Shown one piece after another: positions 1 to 8,245 of a stretch of DNA of 64,000 nucleotides. The notes below the pieces were generated by a model, which was not told the origin of the DNA, did not search any database, and saw only the letters and a list, made by a program, of their open reading frames with translations. This stretch comes from Dorea sp. (lineage in GTDB: Bacteria > Bacillota > Clostridia > Lachnospirales > Lachnospiraceae), in contig JALEKG010000009.1 of assembly GCA_022769185.1 (NCBI GenBank), positions 1 to 64,000 on the forward strand. The letters run 5' to 3'. The stretch's first letter is position 1. The number at the start of each line of letters is the position of its first letter. A program made the position numbers and the translations under genes.

Positions 1-170
1 ATTGAAGAACCATAGGATTCCAAATTTTAAAAGTGCTGAAAGTTAAAGATGGGACAAAACTAATGTGTCGGTTGGTTAGGGCGACCATTGTAACTCGTTA
101 ACCGTAAGCATATCTATATCAAAAAGAAGAAGCGTTTACAAAAAGAAAAAGAAAAGCAATTATAGGGAAA
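1..170. other. Left-edge stretch without an assignable gene
   Basis: No complete gene is visible. The reading frame starting at base 1 is broken by several stops; its last open part (about 106-165) would encode a short Lys-rich tail ending in TAG at 163, but it follows a stop at 97 and has no start with a ribosome site. It may be the decayed end of something to the left, or simply intergenic sequence. Confidence 0.4.
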
Positions 171-212
171 AAAAGGGGATACCGTCCGTTCGTTAGGACG
201 AGTATCCCTTTT
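171..212 (-). terminator. Rho-independent terminator of the TSCPD gene
   Basis: A hairpin with arms AAAGGGGATAC/GTATCCCTTTT plus an inner CGTCC/GGACG stem. Read on the minus strand it ends in a run of seven T (bases 168-174 are A on the plus strand), placing it about 40 bases past the stop of the minus-strand TSCPD gene. Confidence 0.75.
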
Positions 213-249
213 CCCTGTAGTTTTTTCCTTAGGAGATGCTCCCTTGGAA

Positions 250-492
250 TTATTGTCCGAGTGCTTGTTTCAGTGCTCTGGCTAACTGGTCCGGGCAGGA
301 GGTTGCCTTGTTGCCGCAGGTGATTCCTTCCATGCGGTCAATGGCATCCTGTGCCTTCATTCCTTTTACCAGGCTTGCGATTCCTTTGGTGTTGCCGTTG
401 CAGCCTCCGATGAATTCTACGTTTTTAATGGTATCTCCGTCCAGATCAATGTGAATGAGCTGGGAGCATACTCCGGATGTTCTATAATCCAT
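250..492 (-). CDS. TSCPD domain protein (TIGR03905 family)
   Basis: An 80-residue protein of the small TSCPD family, named after the C-terminal motif, seen here as TSCPDQLARAL. Conserved cysteines occur at VCSQ, GGCNGN, TCGNK and SCPD, which suggests metal or cofactor binding as in the related C-terminal domain of vitamin B12-dependent ribonucleotide reductase; the function of the stand-alone family is unknown. The start is placed at the ATG at 492 rather than 537 because GGAGG lies 9 bases before it and the family begins at that point (MDYRTSGVCS). It is monocistronic: own promoter at 543-571 and a terminator at 171-212. The family call is firm, the role is not known. Confidence 0.85.
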   Translation of the reverse strand: MDYRTSGVCSQLIHIDLDGDTIKNVEFIGGCNGNTKGIASLVKGMKAQDAIDRMEGITCGNKATSCPDQLARALKQALGQ

Positions 493-542
493 AGTTTGAT
501 TCCTCCTTGTGGTATATGCGCTTTTCATTAGCATCAATCTGC

Positions 543-571
543 ATTATAACAGAGAATCGGATGGTTTTCCA
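543..571 (-). promoter_or_regulatory. Candidate promoter of the TSCPD gene
   Basis: On the minus strand TGGAAA and TATAAT are separated by 17 bases. The -10 is perfect, the -35 is a modest match. It sits about 50 bases before the chosen start and is back-to-back with the mtnN promoter. Confidence 0.5.
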
Positions 572-584
572 TAGATTTCATCAG

Positions 585-613
585 TTGCCATTCGTTCATT
601 TATCGTCTATAAT
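585..613 (+). promoter_or_regulatory. Sigma-A type promoter of mtnN
   Basis: TTGCCA, 17-base spacer, TATAAT, about 65 bases before the mtnN start. Good consensus on both elements. Confidence 0.7.
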
Positions 614-677
614 GAGACGGAATTGAAAGACAGAGAAGAACATTGACATAATAAAATCAGTATAAGGAGAGTTTGGA

Positions 678-1373
678 ATGATGATTGGAATTATTGGTGC
701 AATGGAAGAGGAAGTAGCATCTTTGAAGGAAGCGATGGAGATTCGCGAAACGGTAGAGAAGGCTGGAATGGTGTTCTGCCTGGGAACCTTATGTGGCAAA
801 GATGTGGTGATCGTAAGAAGTGGAATCGGGAAAGTGAATGCGGGTATCTGTGCGCAGATCCTGGTGGACTGCTTTTCTGCGGATACACTGATTAATACCG
901 GAGTTGCAGGGTCGCTGGATGCGAAGATTGATATCGGGGATATGGTCATCTCTACCGATGCGGTGCAGCATGATATGGATACATCGGCTTTTGGAGATCC
1001 GCTGGGACAGATTCCGAGAATGGATACATTTTCTTTCCCGGCAGAGGAAGAACTGGTGAAAAAAGCGGTAGCGGCAAATGAGAAGGCGAACCCGGATATT
1101 CATACATTTACCGGAAGAATAGCAAGTGGGGATCAGTTTATTTCTGCAAAAGAGGTAAAAGACAGAATCATTGAGAATTTTCATCCAATGTGTGTGGAGA
1201 TGGAAGGCGCAGGAATTGCCCAGGCAGCATACCTGAACAAAGTTTCGTGTGTCATAATCCGTGCCATTTCGGACAAAGCCGACAACAGTGCCAGTATGGA
1301 TTATCCGACCTTTGAAAAGAAGGCGATTGCCCACAGTGTAAGGCTTTTGAAGGAACTTCTTCCAATGATCTAA
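678..1373 (+). CDS. mtnN: 5'-methylthioadenosine/S-adenosylhomocysteine nucleosidase
   Basis: This 231-residue cytosolic enzyme cleaves the glycosidic bond of methylthioadenosine and S-adenosylhomocysteine, releasing adenine, in methionine salvage and removal of methylation by-products. The sequence shows the family start IGIIGAMEEEV with the catalytic Glu region, the GxGKVNA phosphate/ribose loop (SGIGKVNAGIC), the VEMEGAG ribose-binding motif and the ISDKADN segment holding the catalytic Asp near residue 200. Length is normal for the family. AAGGAGAG lies 7 bases before the first of two adjacent ATG codons. It has its own promoter (585-613) and is followed at 1564 by an unrelated membrane protein, so it may be monocistronic. 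No autoinducer-2 gene (luxS) is visible nearby. Confidence 0.95.
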   Translation: MMIGIIGAMEEEVASLKEAMEIRETVEKAGMVFCLGTLCGKDVVIVRSGIGKVNAGICAQILVDCFSADTLINTGVAGSLDAKIDIGDMVISTDAVQHDMDTSAFGDPLGQIPRMDTFSFPAEEELVKKAVAANEKANPDIHTFTGRIASGDQFISAKEVKDRIIENFHPMCVEMEGAGIAQAAYLNKVSCVIIRAISDKADNSASMDYPTFEKKAIAHSVRLLKELLPMI

Positions 1374-1458
1374 AAATACGACAAAAGAATGATCTGCCGT
1401 AATACTGCAGAATCTGGCAGAATTCCCTATGACAGGATGCGGAATCTGTAGAACGGTT

Positions 1459-1490
1459 TTTGAGCTCTCGTTTGGCTTTTCAAGTATAAT
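1459..1490 (+). promoter_or_regulatory. Weak candidate promoter before the 1564 membrane protein
   Basis: A perfect TATAAT at 1485-1490 with a poor, over-spaced (19 bases) TTGAGC upstream at 1460-1465. Only the -10 is convincing. Confidence 0.35.
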
Positions 1491-1563
1491 CAGATGTGGA
1501 ATGATTCCCACCTGTGGGTGGAGAGTAGCAGTCTTGAATCTAAGCAAAAGGAGGGCTTATGTT

Positions 1564-2475
1564 ATGTTAAAAATGATATTGGACAAGCATGTATTGTTCG
1601 TACTCATGGGAATCTTTACCGTTTTGGGAGTAGTAAGTAAATGTATTGTCACGGTCACTCTGAATCGGCTGGTGCGTGCGGCGGGGAATATGAATAAAAC
1701 CACACATCCTTTTATCCGGCTGGTACGTGCCAAATTCGAACACGCCTGTATGATCAGTGATAAGGTGGAAAATGTAGGCGTATTTGTGGACAAATATCTC
1801 TATGAGTACAAGGTGGCGGGATTTCGCCTGCACAGCTTAAGGAGAATGGAGAAGGCAGCATCCGGACTGTGCCTGCTCATTGGTGCATTAGGGGCATTTT
1901 TGGAATACTGGATCCACGGAATGGGGGATGCGGTACTCCGTACAGGAGCTGTCGGAGGAATCCTCGCAGTGCTCATTTATCTGTTTCATCTGACAACGGA
2001 TGAAGATTACCGGATAGAGGCGGCAAAAAATTATATGGTGGATTATCTGGAAAATGTGTGTCTTCACAAGTATGAAAAGGCTGCTCAGAAAGAATTGAAA
2101 GTGACGGCACAGGATACACCAGCTGCAGAATTCGGAGTGATGCCGGAGGAAGAAGAATTCCCTGAAGAATCACGATTGTGGGATGCGTCTAGATTTCAGA
2201 CGGAAACGAGATCTCAGGAGAAGCAGGGGACTCAGAAAGAGCAGAAGACTCCACAGGAGGTCCCGGTTCCGGACCGGACTCCTCAGATTCAGACACCAGA
2301 GCCTTCAAGACAGCAGGAGATGCCAGATGTAGTGCCGCCAATTCAGGCGGCCCGTACAGAAGAAATACAGAGAAAAGAACAGAAAAATACAAAAAGGCAG
2401 GAAGAAAGCAGTGCCCGTCCCGAACCAGCACGGGATGTGCTGATCCGGCAGATCCTGGAGGAGTTTATGGCTTGA
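1564..2475 (+). CDS. Uncharacterised membrane protein with disordered acidic tail
   Basis: A 303-residue protein I do not recognise by function. The chosen start is the ATG at 1564 (MLKMILDKHVLF), 8 bases after AGGAGGG; the longer in-frame ORF from 1429 has no ribosome site. Residues about 8-30 form one hydrophobic segment, residues about 95-140 contain two more (GLCLLIGALGAFLEYWI and AVGGILAVLIYLFHL). The C-terminal 120 residues are rich in Glu, Gln, Pro and Lys and look disordered, ending in a short predicted helix (VLIRQILEEFM). The gene lies directly before the decarboxylase gene, 55 bases apart and in the same direction, so it may be co-transcribed with the housekeeping cluster. Membrane location is clear; a signalling or envelope role would be a guess. 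Confidence 0.7.
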   Translation: MLKMILDKHVLFVLMGIFTVLGVVSKCIVTVTLNRLVRAAGNMNKTTHPFIRLVRAKFEHACMISDKVENVGVFVDKYLYEYKVAGFRLHSLRRMEKAASGLCLLIGALGAFLEYWIHGMGDAVLRTGAVGGILAVLIYLFHLTTDEDYRIEAAKNYMVDYLENVCLHKYEKAAQKELKVTAQDTPAAEFGVMPEEEEFPEESRLWDASRFQTETRSQEKQGTQKEQKTPQEVPVPDRTPQIQTPEPSRQQEMPDVVPPIQAARTEEIQRKEQKNTKRQEESSARPEPARDVLIRQILEEFMA

Positions 2476-2530
2476 TTAAACTACGCTTATTTGATAAAAT
2501 AAAAAGAAATTATAATCACCAGGAGAAATG

Positions 2531-3952
2531 ATGAGCACAATCTATGAGAAATTAAAAAAGTACAGTGATTCTGATTATTATGGGTTTCACATGCCAGGAC
2601 ATAAGCGGAATCTGGATCTGATGCCGGGAATGTCTCCTTATAAGATAGATATTACAGAGATTGATGGATTTGATGATCTGCATCATGCAGAAGGGATCCT
2701 TCTTGAGGCACAAAGACGTGCGGCGAAGGTGTGTCATGCGGATGAGACGCATTTTCTCGTCAATGGAAGTACGGTAGGAATTTTGAGTGCCATTGCCGGA
2801 GTAACCAAAAAAGGTGATACAATACTTGTGGCAAGAAATTGCCACAAGTCTGTGTATCACGCGATATATATGAATGAACTGAATCCGGTATATCTGTATC
2901 CACATTTTGATGAAGACGTTCAGCTTAATACAGAGATATCCGCGCAGGATGTGTCCCGGGCCCTGGATGACCATCCACAGATTCGTGCAGTTGTTATTGT
3001 ATCGCCGACCTATGACGGAGTTGTGTCAGATGTGGCTGCGATTTCGGAGGTGGTACATAGGAAAGGATTGCCGCTTATCGTGGATGAAGCGCATGGGGCT
3101 CATTTTGGTTTTCATCCGGAATTCCCGAAGCGTGCCAATGAACAGGGAGCTGATCTTGTGATCAACAGTCTGCATAAGACGCTTCCGGCTTTGACACAGA
3201 CGGCGCTTCTCCATATCAACGGAATGATTGTGGATCGGAAGAGAGTCAGGAAGTATCTGGATATGCTGCAGAGCAGCAGTCCGTCCTATATCCTGATGGC
3301 AGGAATGGATGCTTGTATGGGACTGATTGCGGAGCGGGGAGAAGAGCTTTTTGCTGCTTATGTAGAGCGGCTTTTGAGACTGCGGAACCGGCTCCTTGAG
3401 CTTCAGAATCTAAAACTGGTGGAGACTGAAAACTATGATATCTCGAAGGTATTTATATCGGTAAGTCATACAGATATTACAAGCCGTGAGCTGTACCAGA
3501 GACTGCTGGAAGAGTATCATCTGCAGATGGAGATGGTGGCGGGGACTTATGTACTTGCCATGACCAGTGTGGGGGATACGGAGGAAGGGATGCAGAGGCT
3601 TGCAGACGCGCTTTTTGAGATTGACCGGGAATGCAGTTACTGCGAAGAAGCAGAAGCATTTCCGTTGAGCGGAGGACAGCCGAGACTTGAGAAGGTCTAT
3701 AACAGTGCAGAGACAGAGCAGGTGGCAGAGAAGGCAGATCCAGAAGCAGTCAGGATGGTTCCATGGGAGAAAAGTGCCGGAAGCATTTCTCTGGAATATG
3801 CATATCTTTATCCTCCGGGAAGCCCTCTGATCGTGCCGGGAGAAAAGATTACACAAGAAGCAGCGGATCTGCTTTCCTGGTACAGAGACCATGGATTTTC
3901 CGTGGAAGGCCTGAAGAAGAATGACTGCATAGAGGTATGGACAGATGGGTAA
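2531..3952 (+). CDS. Orn/Lys/Arg decarboxylase family PLP enzyme
   Basis: A 473-residue fold-type I pyridoxal-phosphate enzyme of the small Orn/Lys/Arg decarboxylase group (Bacillus YaaO/SpeA type). It should decarboxylate a basic amino acid to a polyamine precursor; the substrate cannot be read from sequence. Visible motifs are the N-terminal HMPGHKR signature, GSTVGILSAI, VDEAHGAHFG (Asp binding the pyridine nitrogen, near residue 185) and SLHKTLPALTQ with the Schiff-base Lys near residue 216. Length matches YaaO. Two adjacent ATGs exist at 2528 and 2531; the second gives a better 5-base spacing from AGGAG. It overlaps the next gene by 8 bases. Its position before a nucleotide kinase and holB copies the Bacillus yaaO-tmk-holB order. 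Confidence 0.9.
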   Translation: MSTIYEKLKKYSDSDYYGFHMPGHKRNLDLMPGMSPYKIDITEIDGFDDLHHAEGILLEAQRRAAKVCHADETHFLVNGSTVGILSAIAGVTKKGDTILVARNCHKSVYHAIYMNELNPVYLYPHFDEDVQLNTEISAQDVSRALDDHPQIRAVVIVSPTYDGVVSDVAAISEVVHRKGLPLIVDEAHGAHFGFHPEFPKRANEQGADLVINSLHKTLPALTQTALLHINGMIVDRKRVRKYLDMLQSSSPSYILMAGMDACMGLIAERGEELFAAYVERLLRLRNRLLELQNLKLVETENYDISKVFISVSHTDITSRELYQRLLEEYHLQMEMVAGTYVLAMTSVGDTEEGMQRLADALFEIDRECSYCEEAEAFPLSGGQPRLEKVYNSAETEQVAEKADPEAVRMVPWEKSAGSISLEYAYLYPPGSPLIVPGEKITQEAADLLSWYRDHGFSVEGLKKNDCIEVWTDG

Positions 3953-4532
3953 GATATATTATATGATGGGGAAAAGCTCCTCAGGAAAAGATACATTATA
4001 TAAAGAAATATTAAACCGGATGCCGGAGCTTCAGACGCTGACCTTGTATACAACCCGGCCGAGAAGGGAAGGAGAAAGAGACGGAGTAGAATATTATTTT
4101 ATTTCCGATGAAGCCATGGAAGCGTATGGCAATAAAGGAAAAATAATTGAACTTCGTACATATCATACCGTGTACGGTGACTGGAAATATGCTACAATAG
4201 ACGATGGACAGATTCATCTGGATCATGAGGATTACCTGATGATTGGTACGCTGGAATCCTACCGTAAGATGAGAGATTATTACGGAGCAGAATGTCTGAT
4301 TCCGATTTACATTGAGGTAGAGGACGGAGAACGCCTGATGCGGGCAATTCAAAGAGAGAGGCAGCAGGAGACTCCGGGGTATGAAGAGCTTTGCAGAAGA
4401 TTTCTCGCTGATCAGCAGGATTTTTCGGAAAATCATCTGCGGGAAGCCGGAATTACAAAAAGATACAACAATGATGATAAGATGCGATGTATAGAAGAAA
4501 TCATAGGGGAGATACGACATGGGAAGCTTTAA
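3945..4532 (+). CDS. Guanylate-kinase-like protein
   Basis: A 195-residue P-loop nucleotide kinase of the guanylate kinase family. The Walker A reads GKSSSGKDT near residue 9, followed by TLYTTRPRREGERDGVEYYF, the GMP-binding signature of guanylate kinases (Arg, Tyr and the TTR-R-GE pattern). It is shorter and more divergent than housekeeping Gmk, whose loop is usually GPSGSGKGT, so it is likely a second, specialised copy; substrate unproven. It overlaps the decarboxylase by 8 bases and holB by 14 bases, showing tight translational coupling. It occupies the place of thymidylate kinase (tmk) in the Bacillus cluster. Confidence 0.82.
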   Translation: MGKIYYMMGKSSSGKDTLYKEILNRMPELQTLTLYTTRPRREGERDGVEYYFISDEAMEAYGNKGKIIELRTYHTVYGDWKYATIDDGQIHLDHEDYLMIGTLESYRKMRDYYGAECLIPIYIEVEDGERLMRAIQRERQQETPGYEELCRRFLADQQDFSENHLREAGITKRYNNDDKMRCIEEIIGEIRHGKL

Positions 4533-5508
4533 AGACGTAGTTGGTCACAAAGATATTATTAATTATATCAGAAATGCGGTTTCAAATGATAAGGTATCGC
4601 ATGCATATATATTAAATGGAGAAAGAGGATCAGGAAAAAAACTGCTGGCGAATCTGTTTGCAATGAGTCTTCTGTGTGAAGAAGGCGGACCTGATCCGTG
4701 TAATCAGTGCCATTCCTGTAAACAGGCAGAGAGTGGCAATCATCCGGATATCATCCGGGTAACGCATGAAAAGCCGAACAGTATCAGTGTAGATGATATT
4801 CGTACGCAGGTGAATCATACAGTGGATATTAAGCCATATCAGGGACCTTATAAGGTATACATTATTCCGCAGGCAGATCTGATGACAGTTCAGGCTCAGA
4901 ATGCGCTTTTGAAAACAATAGAAGAACCACCGGAATATGCAGTATTTCTGCTGCTGACGGAGAATGCAGAGATGCTTCTTCCGACCATTAATTCCCGGTG
5001 TGTAATGCTGAAACTTCGGAATATTAAGGATACATTGATTAAGAAATATCTGATGGAGAAACTTCAGATACCGGATTACAAAGCAGATATGTGTGCAGCG
5101 TTTGCCCAGGGAAATATGGGACGTGCCATTATGCTTGCGAATTCCGAACATTTTAACGAGATCCGGGAAGAGGCAGTCCAGTTATTGAAATATATTCACG
5201 AAATGGAATTAAGTGAGATCGTGACTGCTGTAAAAAATATTACCGTATATAAATTGGAAATTACAGATTATCTGGATATCATTATGATCTGGTATCGGGA
5301 TGTCTTATTGTATAAAGCGACAAAAGAGATTGACAAAGTTGTATTCAAAGATCAGATTCCATTTATTAAAGAACAGGCGAAGAAGAGCTCTTATGAAGGA
5401 ATTGAGCTGATTCTTAAAAGCATTGAAAATGCGAAGGCCAGATTGAAGGCAAATGTAAACTTTGATCTGGTGATGGAACTTTTATTCCTGACAATAAAGG
5501 AGAATTAA
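4519..5508 (+). CDS. holB: DNA polymerase III delta' subunit
   Basis: A 329-residue clamp-loader AAA+ subunit. It helps load the beta clamp on DNA with DnaX and HolA. Seen in sequence: GERGSGKK P-loop near residue 35, the zinc module with spacing C-x8-C-x2-C-x2-C (C..CNQCHSC, residues about 54-68), KTIEEPP sensor region, and NSRC, the SRC motif that provides the arginine finger. Length is normal. The ATG at 4519 follows GGGGAGA by a good spacing and overlaps the upstream kinase gene by 14 bases. The next gene ricT starts 4 bases after its stop, so the unit is clearly an operon. Confidence 0.95.
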   Translation: MGSFKDVVGHKDIINYIRNAVSNDKVSHAYILNGERGSGKKLLANLFAMSLLCEEGGPDPCNQCHSCKQAESGNHPDIIRVTHEKPNSISVDDIRTQVNHTVDIKPYQGPYKVYIIPQADLMTVQAQNALLKTIEEPPEYAVFLLLTENAEMLLPTINSRCVMLKLRNIKDTLIKKYLMEKLQIPDYKADMCAAFAQGNMGRAIMLANSEHFNEIREEAVQLLKYIHEMELSEIVTAVKNITVYKLEITDYLDIIMIWYRDVLLYKATKEIDKVVFKDQIPFIKEQAKKSSYEGIELILKSIENAKARLKANVNFDLVMELLFLTIKEN

Positions 5509-5512
5509 CTGT

Positions 5513-6424
5513 ATGACAAGAGTAATAGGCGTAAGATTCAGGCCCGCAGGCAAGATTTATTTCTTTGCTCCGGGCAAGCTGGATATTCAAACGGGAGATA
5601 AAGTAATCGTAGAGACAGCAAGAGGTGTGGAATACGGTTCCGTGGTAACAGGGCCGAAAGAAGTAGAAGATGACAAGATCACACCGCCGCTGAAATCCGT
5701 CATTCGTATTGCGACCCCGGAGGATGATAAGAAAGAAGAGAAAAACAGAGAAAAAGAAAAAGAGGCATTTAAGATCTGTCTGGAAAAGATCCATAAACAT
5801 GGACTTGAGATGAAGCTGATCGATGCAGAGTATACGTTTGACAATAATAAGGTATTGTTCTATTTTACCGCGGATGGACGAATCGATTTTCGTGAGCTGG
5901 TAAAGGATCTGGCAAGTGTATTTCGTACGAGAATCGAACTTCGTCAGATTGGTGTGCGTGATGAGACGAAGATCCGAGGAGGGATTGGTATCTGTGGGCG
6001 TCCTTTGTGCTGCCATACGTATCTGTCAGAATTTGCTCCGGTATCGATCAAAATGGCAAAGGAACAGAATCTGTCCCTGAATCCGACGAAGATCTCAGGT
6101 GTCTGTGGAAGGCTGATGTGCTGTCTGACCAATGAAGAAGAAACTTATGAAGAGCTGAACAGTCATCTCCCCTCCAATGGTGATCATGTGACGACACCGG
6201 AAGGGCTGAAGGGAGATGTACATTCTGTCAATGTACTGCGTCAGCTGGTCAAGGTTATCGTGACACTGGATAATGATGAAAAAGAGATTCGTGAGTATAA
6301 AGCATCTGAACTTAAATTTAAATCCAGACGTAAGAAGAAAGATGTCAAACTGACAAAAGAGGAACTCAAGGAATTGAAGGCGTTGGAAGAGAAGAATGGA
6401 GCATCAAAGTTAGATGATGAATAG
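5513..6424 (+). CDS. ricT: PSP1-domain protein RicT/YaaT
   Basis: A 303-residue protein of the YaaT family. In Bacillus RicT works with RicA and RicF to control RNase Y processing, competence and sporulation phosphorelay entry, and carries iron-sulfur clusters. The sequence has the PSP1 core with GVRFRPAGKIYFF at the start, then two cysteine groups GICGRPLCC (near residue 160) and GVCGRLMCC (near residue 197), the expected cluster ligands. The last 60 residues are very Lys/Glu-rich. AAAGGAG precedes the ATG by 10 bases. It lies 4 bases after holB and overlaps trmN6 by 11 bases. Confidence 0.93.
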   Translation: MTRVIGVRFRPAGKIYFFAPGKLDIQTGDKVIVETARGVEYGSVVTGPKEVEDDKITPPLKSVIRIATPEDDKKEEKNREKEKEAFKICLEKIHKHGLEMKLIDAEYTFDNNKVLFYFTADGRIDFRELVKDLASVFRTRIELRQIGVRDETKIRGGIGICGRPLCCHTYLSEFAPVSIKMAKEQNLSLNPTKISGVCGRLMCCLTNEEETYEELNSHLPSNGDHVTTPEGLKGDVHSVNVLRQLVKVIVTLDNDEKEIREYKASELKFKSRRKKKDVKLTKEELKELKALEEKNGASKLDDE

Positions 6425-7184
6425 AACATCTGGAAAAGATAAAAAAATATATCTGGCAGATGGAGAGCGCCTGGATGATCTGCAGATCAAAGGTTATGAA
6501 ATTATTCAAAGTCCGGGACGTTTCTGCTTTGGAATGGATGCTGTACTGTTATCTGCATTTGCCAAAGTAAAGAAGAAAGAGAAAGCACTGGATCTTGGGA
6601 CAGGGACAGGAATCCTTCCGATCCTTCTTGAGGCAAAAAACCCAGGGCTTCATTACACCGGACTGGAGATTCAGCCTGAAAGCGCCAGAATGGCAAGGAG
6701 AAGCGTAAGTTATAATGAACTGGATGATAAGATTGATATTATAACGGGAGATATCAAAGAGGCGGCTGATCTATTCGGAGCCGCCTCTTTTGAAGTTATT
6801 ACGACAAATCCTCCATATATGATCGATGAACATGGGTTAAAAAATCAGAACGAGGCACTGTATATTGCCAGGCATGAGGCGCTATGTACACTGGATGATA
6901 TCCTGAGAGAAAGTGCAAAGATCCTGAAAGTAAAAGGAAGATTTTATATGGTACACCGTCCGTTCCGCCTTCCAGAGATTATGGCGAAGATGTGTGCTTA
7001 TGGAATTGAGCCAAAACGCATGCGTCTGGTGTATCCGTATGTGGATAAAGAGCCCAATATGGTTTTGATCGAAGGGATGAAGGGGGGCAATCCAAGAATG
7101 AAGGTAGAGCCTCCGTTGATCGTGTATCATAAAGATGGAACATATACGGAGGAACTATTACAATTTTATTCAACAGACGAATAG
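6414..7184 (+). CDS. trmN6: tRNA1(Val) adenine-37 N6-methyltransferase type enzyme
   Basis: A 256-residue Rossmann methyltransferase of the YabB/TrmN6 (YfiC) family that methylates N6 of an adenine, in known members A37 of tRNA1(Val). The S-adenosylmethionine loop ALDLGTGTGILPILL is near residue 55 and the amino-methyltransferase motif NPPY near residue 127. Length is normal. It overlaps the end of ricT by 11 bases, with two adjacent ATG codons (6414, 6417) either of which may be used. The exact tRNA target in this organism is inferred from the family and from the conserved cluster position before rsmI. Confidence 0.88.
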   Translation: MMNRTSGKDKKIYLADGERLDDLQIKGYEIIQSPGRFCFGMDAVLLSAFAKVKKKEKALDLGTGTGILPILLEAKNPGLHYTGLEIQPESARMARRSVSYNELDDKIDIITGDIKEAADLFGAASFEVITTNPPYMIDEHGLKNQNEALYIARHEALCTLDDILRESAKILKVKGRFYMVHRPFRLPEIMAKMCAYGIEPKRMRLVYPYVDKEPNMVLIEGMKGGNPRMKVEPPLIVYHKDGTYTEELLQFYSTDE

Positions 7185-7228
7185 AGATTAGTAAAATAAA
7201 TAGAAAATTATTTATTAAGGAGTGGATT

Positions 7229-8071
7229 ATGCCAGGTATATTATACTTGTGTGCAACGCCGATCGGTAATCTGGAAGATATGACGTTTCGTGCAGTTCGA
7301 ATTTTAAAAGAGGTGGATTTGATTGCAGCAGAGGATACCCGCAACAGTATCAAGCTTTTGAATCATTTTGAGATCAAGACACCGATGACCAGTTATCATG
7401 AATATAATAAAATAGAAAAAGGACATAAGCTGGTGGAACGTCTCCTGAGTGGAGAGGATATTGCGCTGATCACAGATGCCGGGATGCCGGGAATTTCAGA
7501 TCCCGGGGAAGAGCTGGTGAAAATGTGCCAGGAGGCGGGTGTACAGGTGACGGCAGTCCCGGGAGCGTGTGCCTGTGTGACAGCGCTTACAATCTCCGGA
7601 CTTTCCACGAGAAGATTTGCTTTTGAAGCATTTCTTCCAACGGATAAAAAAGAAAGGCAGGCGGTTCTGGAAGAGTTAAAAAGCGAGACCAGGACTGTGG
7701 TGATCTATGAGGCACCGCACAGACTGGTAAGGACACTTTCAATTTTACAGGAAACACTTGGAAATCGAAGAATCAGTATCTGCAGAGAGCTTACGAAAAA
7801 GCATGAGACAGTATTTGCCACGACCATAGAAGAGGCACTGTTATACTATGAAAACCAGGAGCCGAAAGGAGAATGTGTCATGGTAATAGAGGGAAAGAGC
7901 AGGGAAGAAATTCGAAATGAAGAGCGGGCCGGATGGGAAGAAATGAGTATTCCAGATCATATGGATCATTATCTGAGCCAGGGGATGGACAGGAAAACTG
8001 CCATGAAGCAGGTGGCGAAAGACCGGGGAGTTGGAAAACGCGAAATCTACCAGGCTCTTTTGGAAGAGTAG
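7229..8071 (+). CDS. rsmI: 16S rRNA C1402 2'-O-methyltransferase
   Basis: A 280-residue class III (tetrapyrrole-methylase fold) methyltransferase that adds the 2'-O-methyl group of C1402 in 16S rRNA, at the P site. Motifs seen: LCATPIGNLEDMTFRA at the start, AAEDTRN, TDAGMPGISDPG (the central signature), VPGACA and YEAPHR. Length is normal. AAGGAG lies 9 bases before the ATG. It ends the housekeeping cluster; a strong terminator follows at 8137-8172. Confidence 0.95.
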   Translation: MPGILYLCATPIGNLEDMTFRAVRILKEVDLIAAEDTRNSIKLLNHFEIKTPMTSYHEYNKIEKGHKLVERLLSGEDIALITDAGMPGISDPGEELVKMCQEAGVQVTAVPGACACVTALTISGLSTRRFAFEAFLPTDKKERQAVLEELKSETRTVVIYEAPHRLVRTLSILQETLGNRRISICRELTKKHETVFATTIEEALLYYENQEPKGECVMVIEGKSREEIRNEERAGWEEMSIPDHMDHYLSQGMDRKTAMKQVAKDRGVGKREIYQALLEE

Positions 8072-8136
8072 AAGATGTGGCGTAGTGCACTGTAACGGTG
8101 TCTTGGTCAACTTGTATAGATTTTTGGAAAAAAATT

Positions 8137-8172
8137 GTTCAACTTGGGTATACCCCCTGTTGAACTTTTTTT
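8137..8172 (+). terminator. Terminator of the rsmI cluster
   Basis: Perfect stem GTTCAAC/GTTGAAC with an inner GGGTATACCC palindrome, followed by seven T. It separates the cluster from the ABC ATPase gene. Confidence 0.85.
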
Positions 8173-8245
8173 ATATACTTTATAACAGAACGAAAACAGA
8201 TGACATTGATACGTAATAATTTATATTTTAGGAGGAACAAAGAAA

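Noticed and set aside
8106..8150. Short direct repeat TCAACTTG at 8107 and 8139 as an operator
   Set aside because: The second copy is part of the terminator stem, so the similarity is more simply explained by chance or a duplicated terminator fragment.
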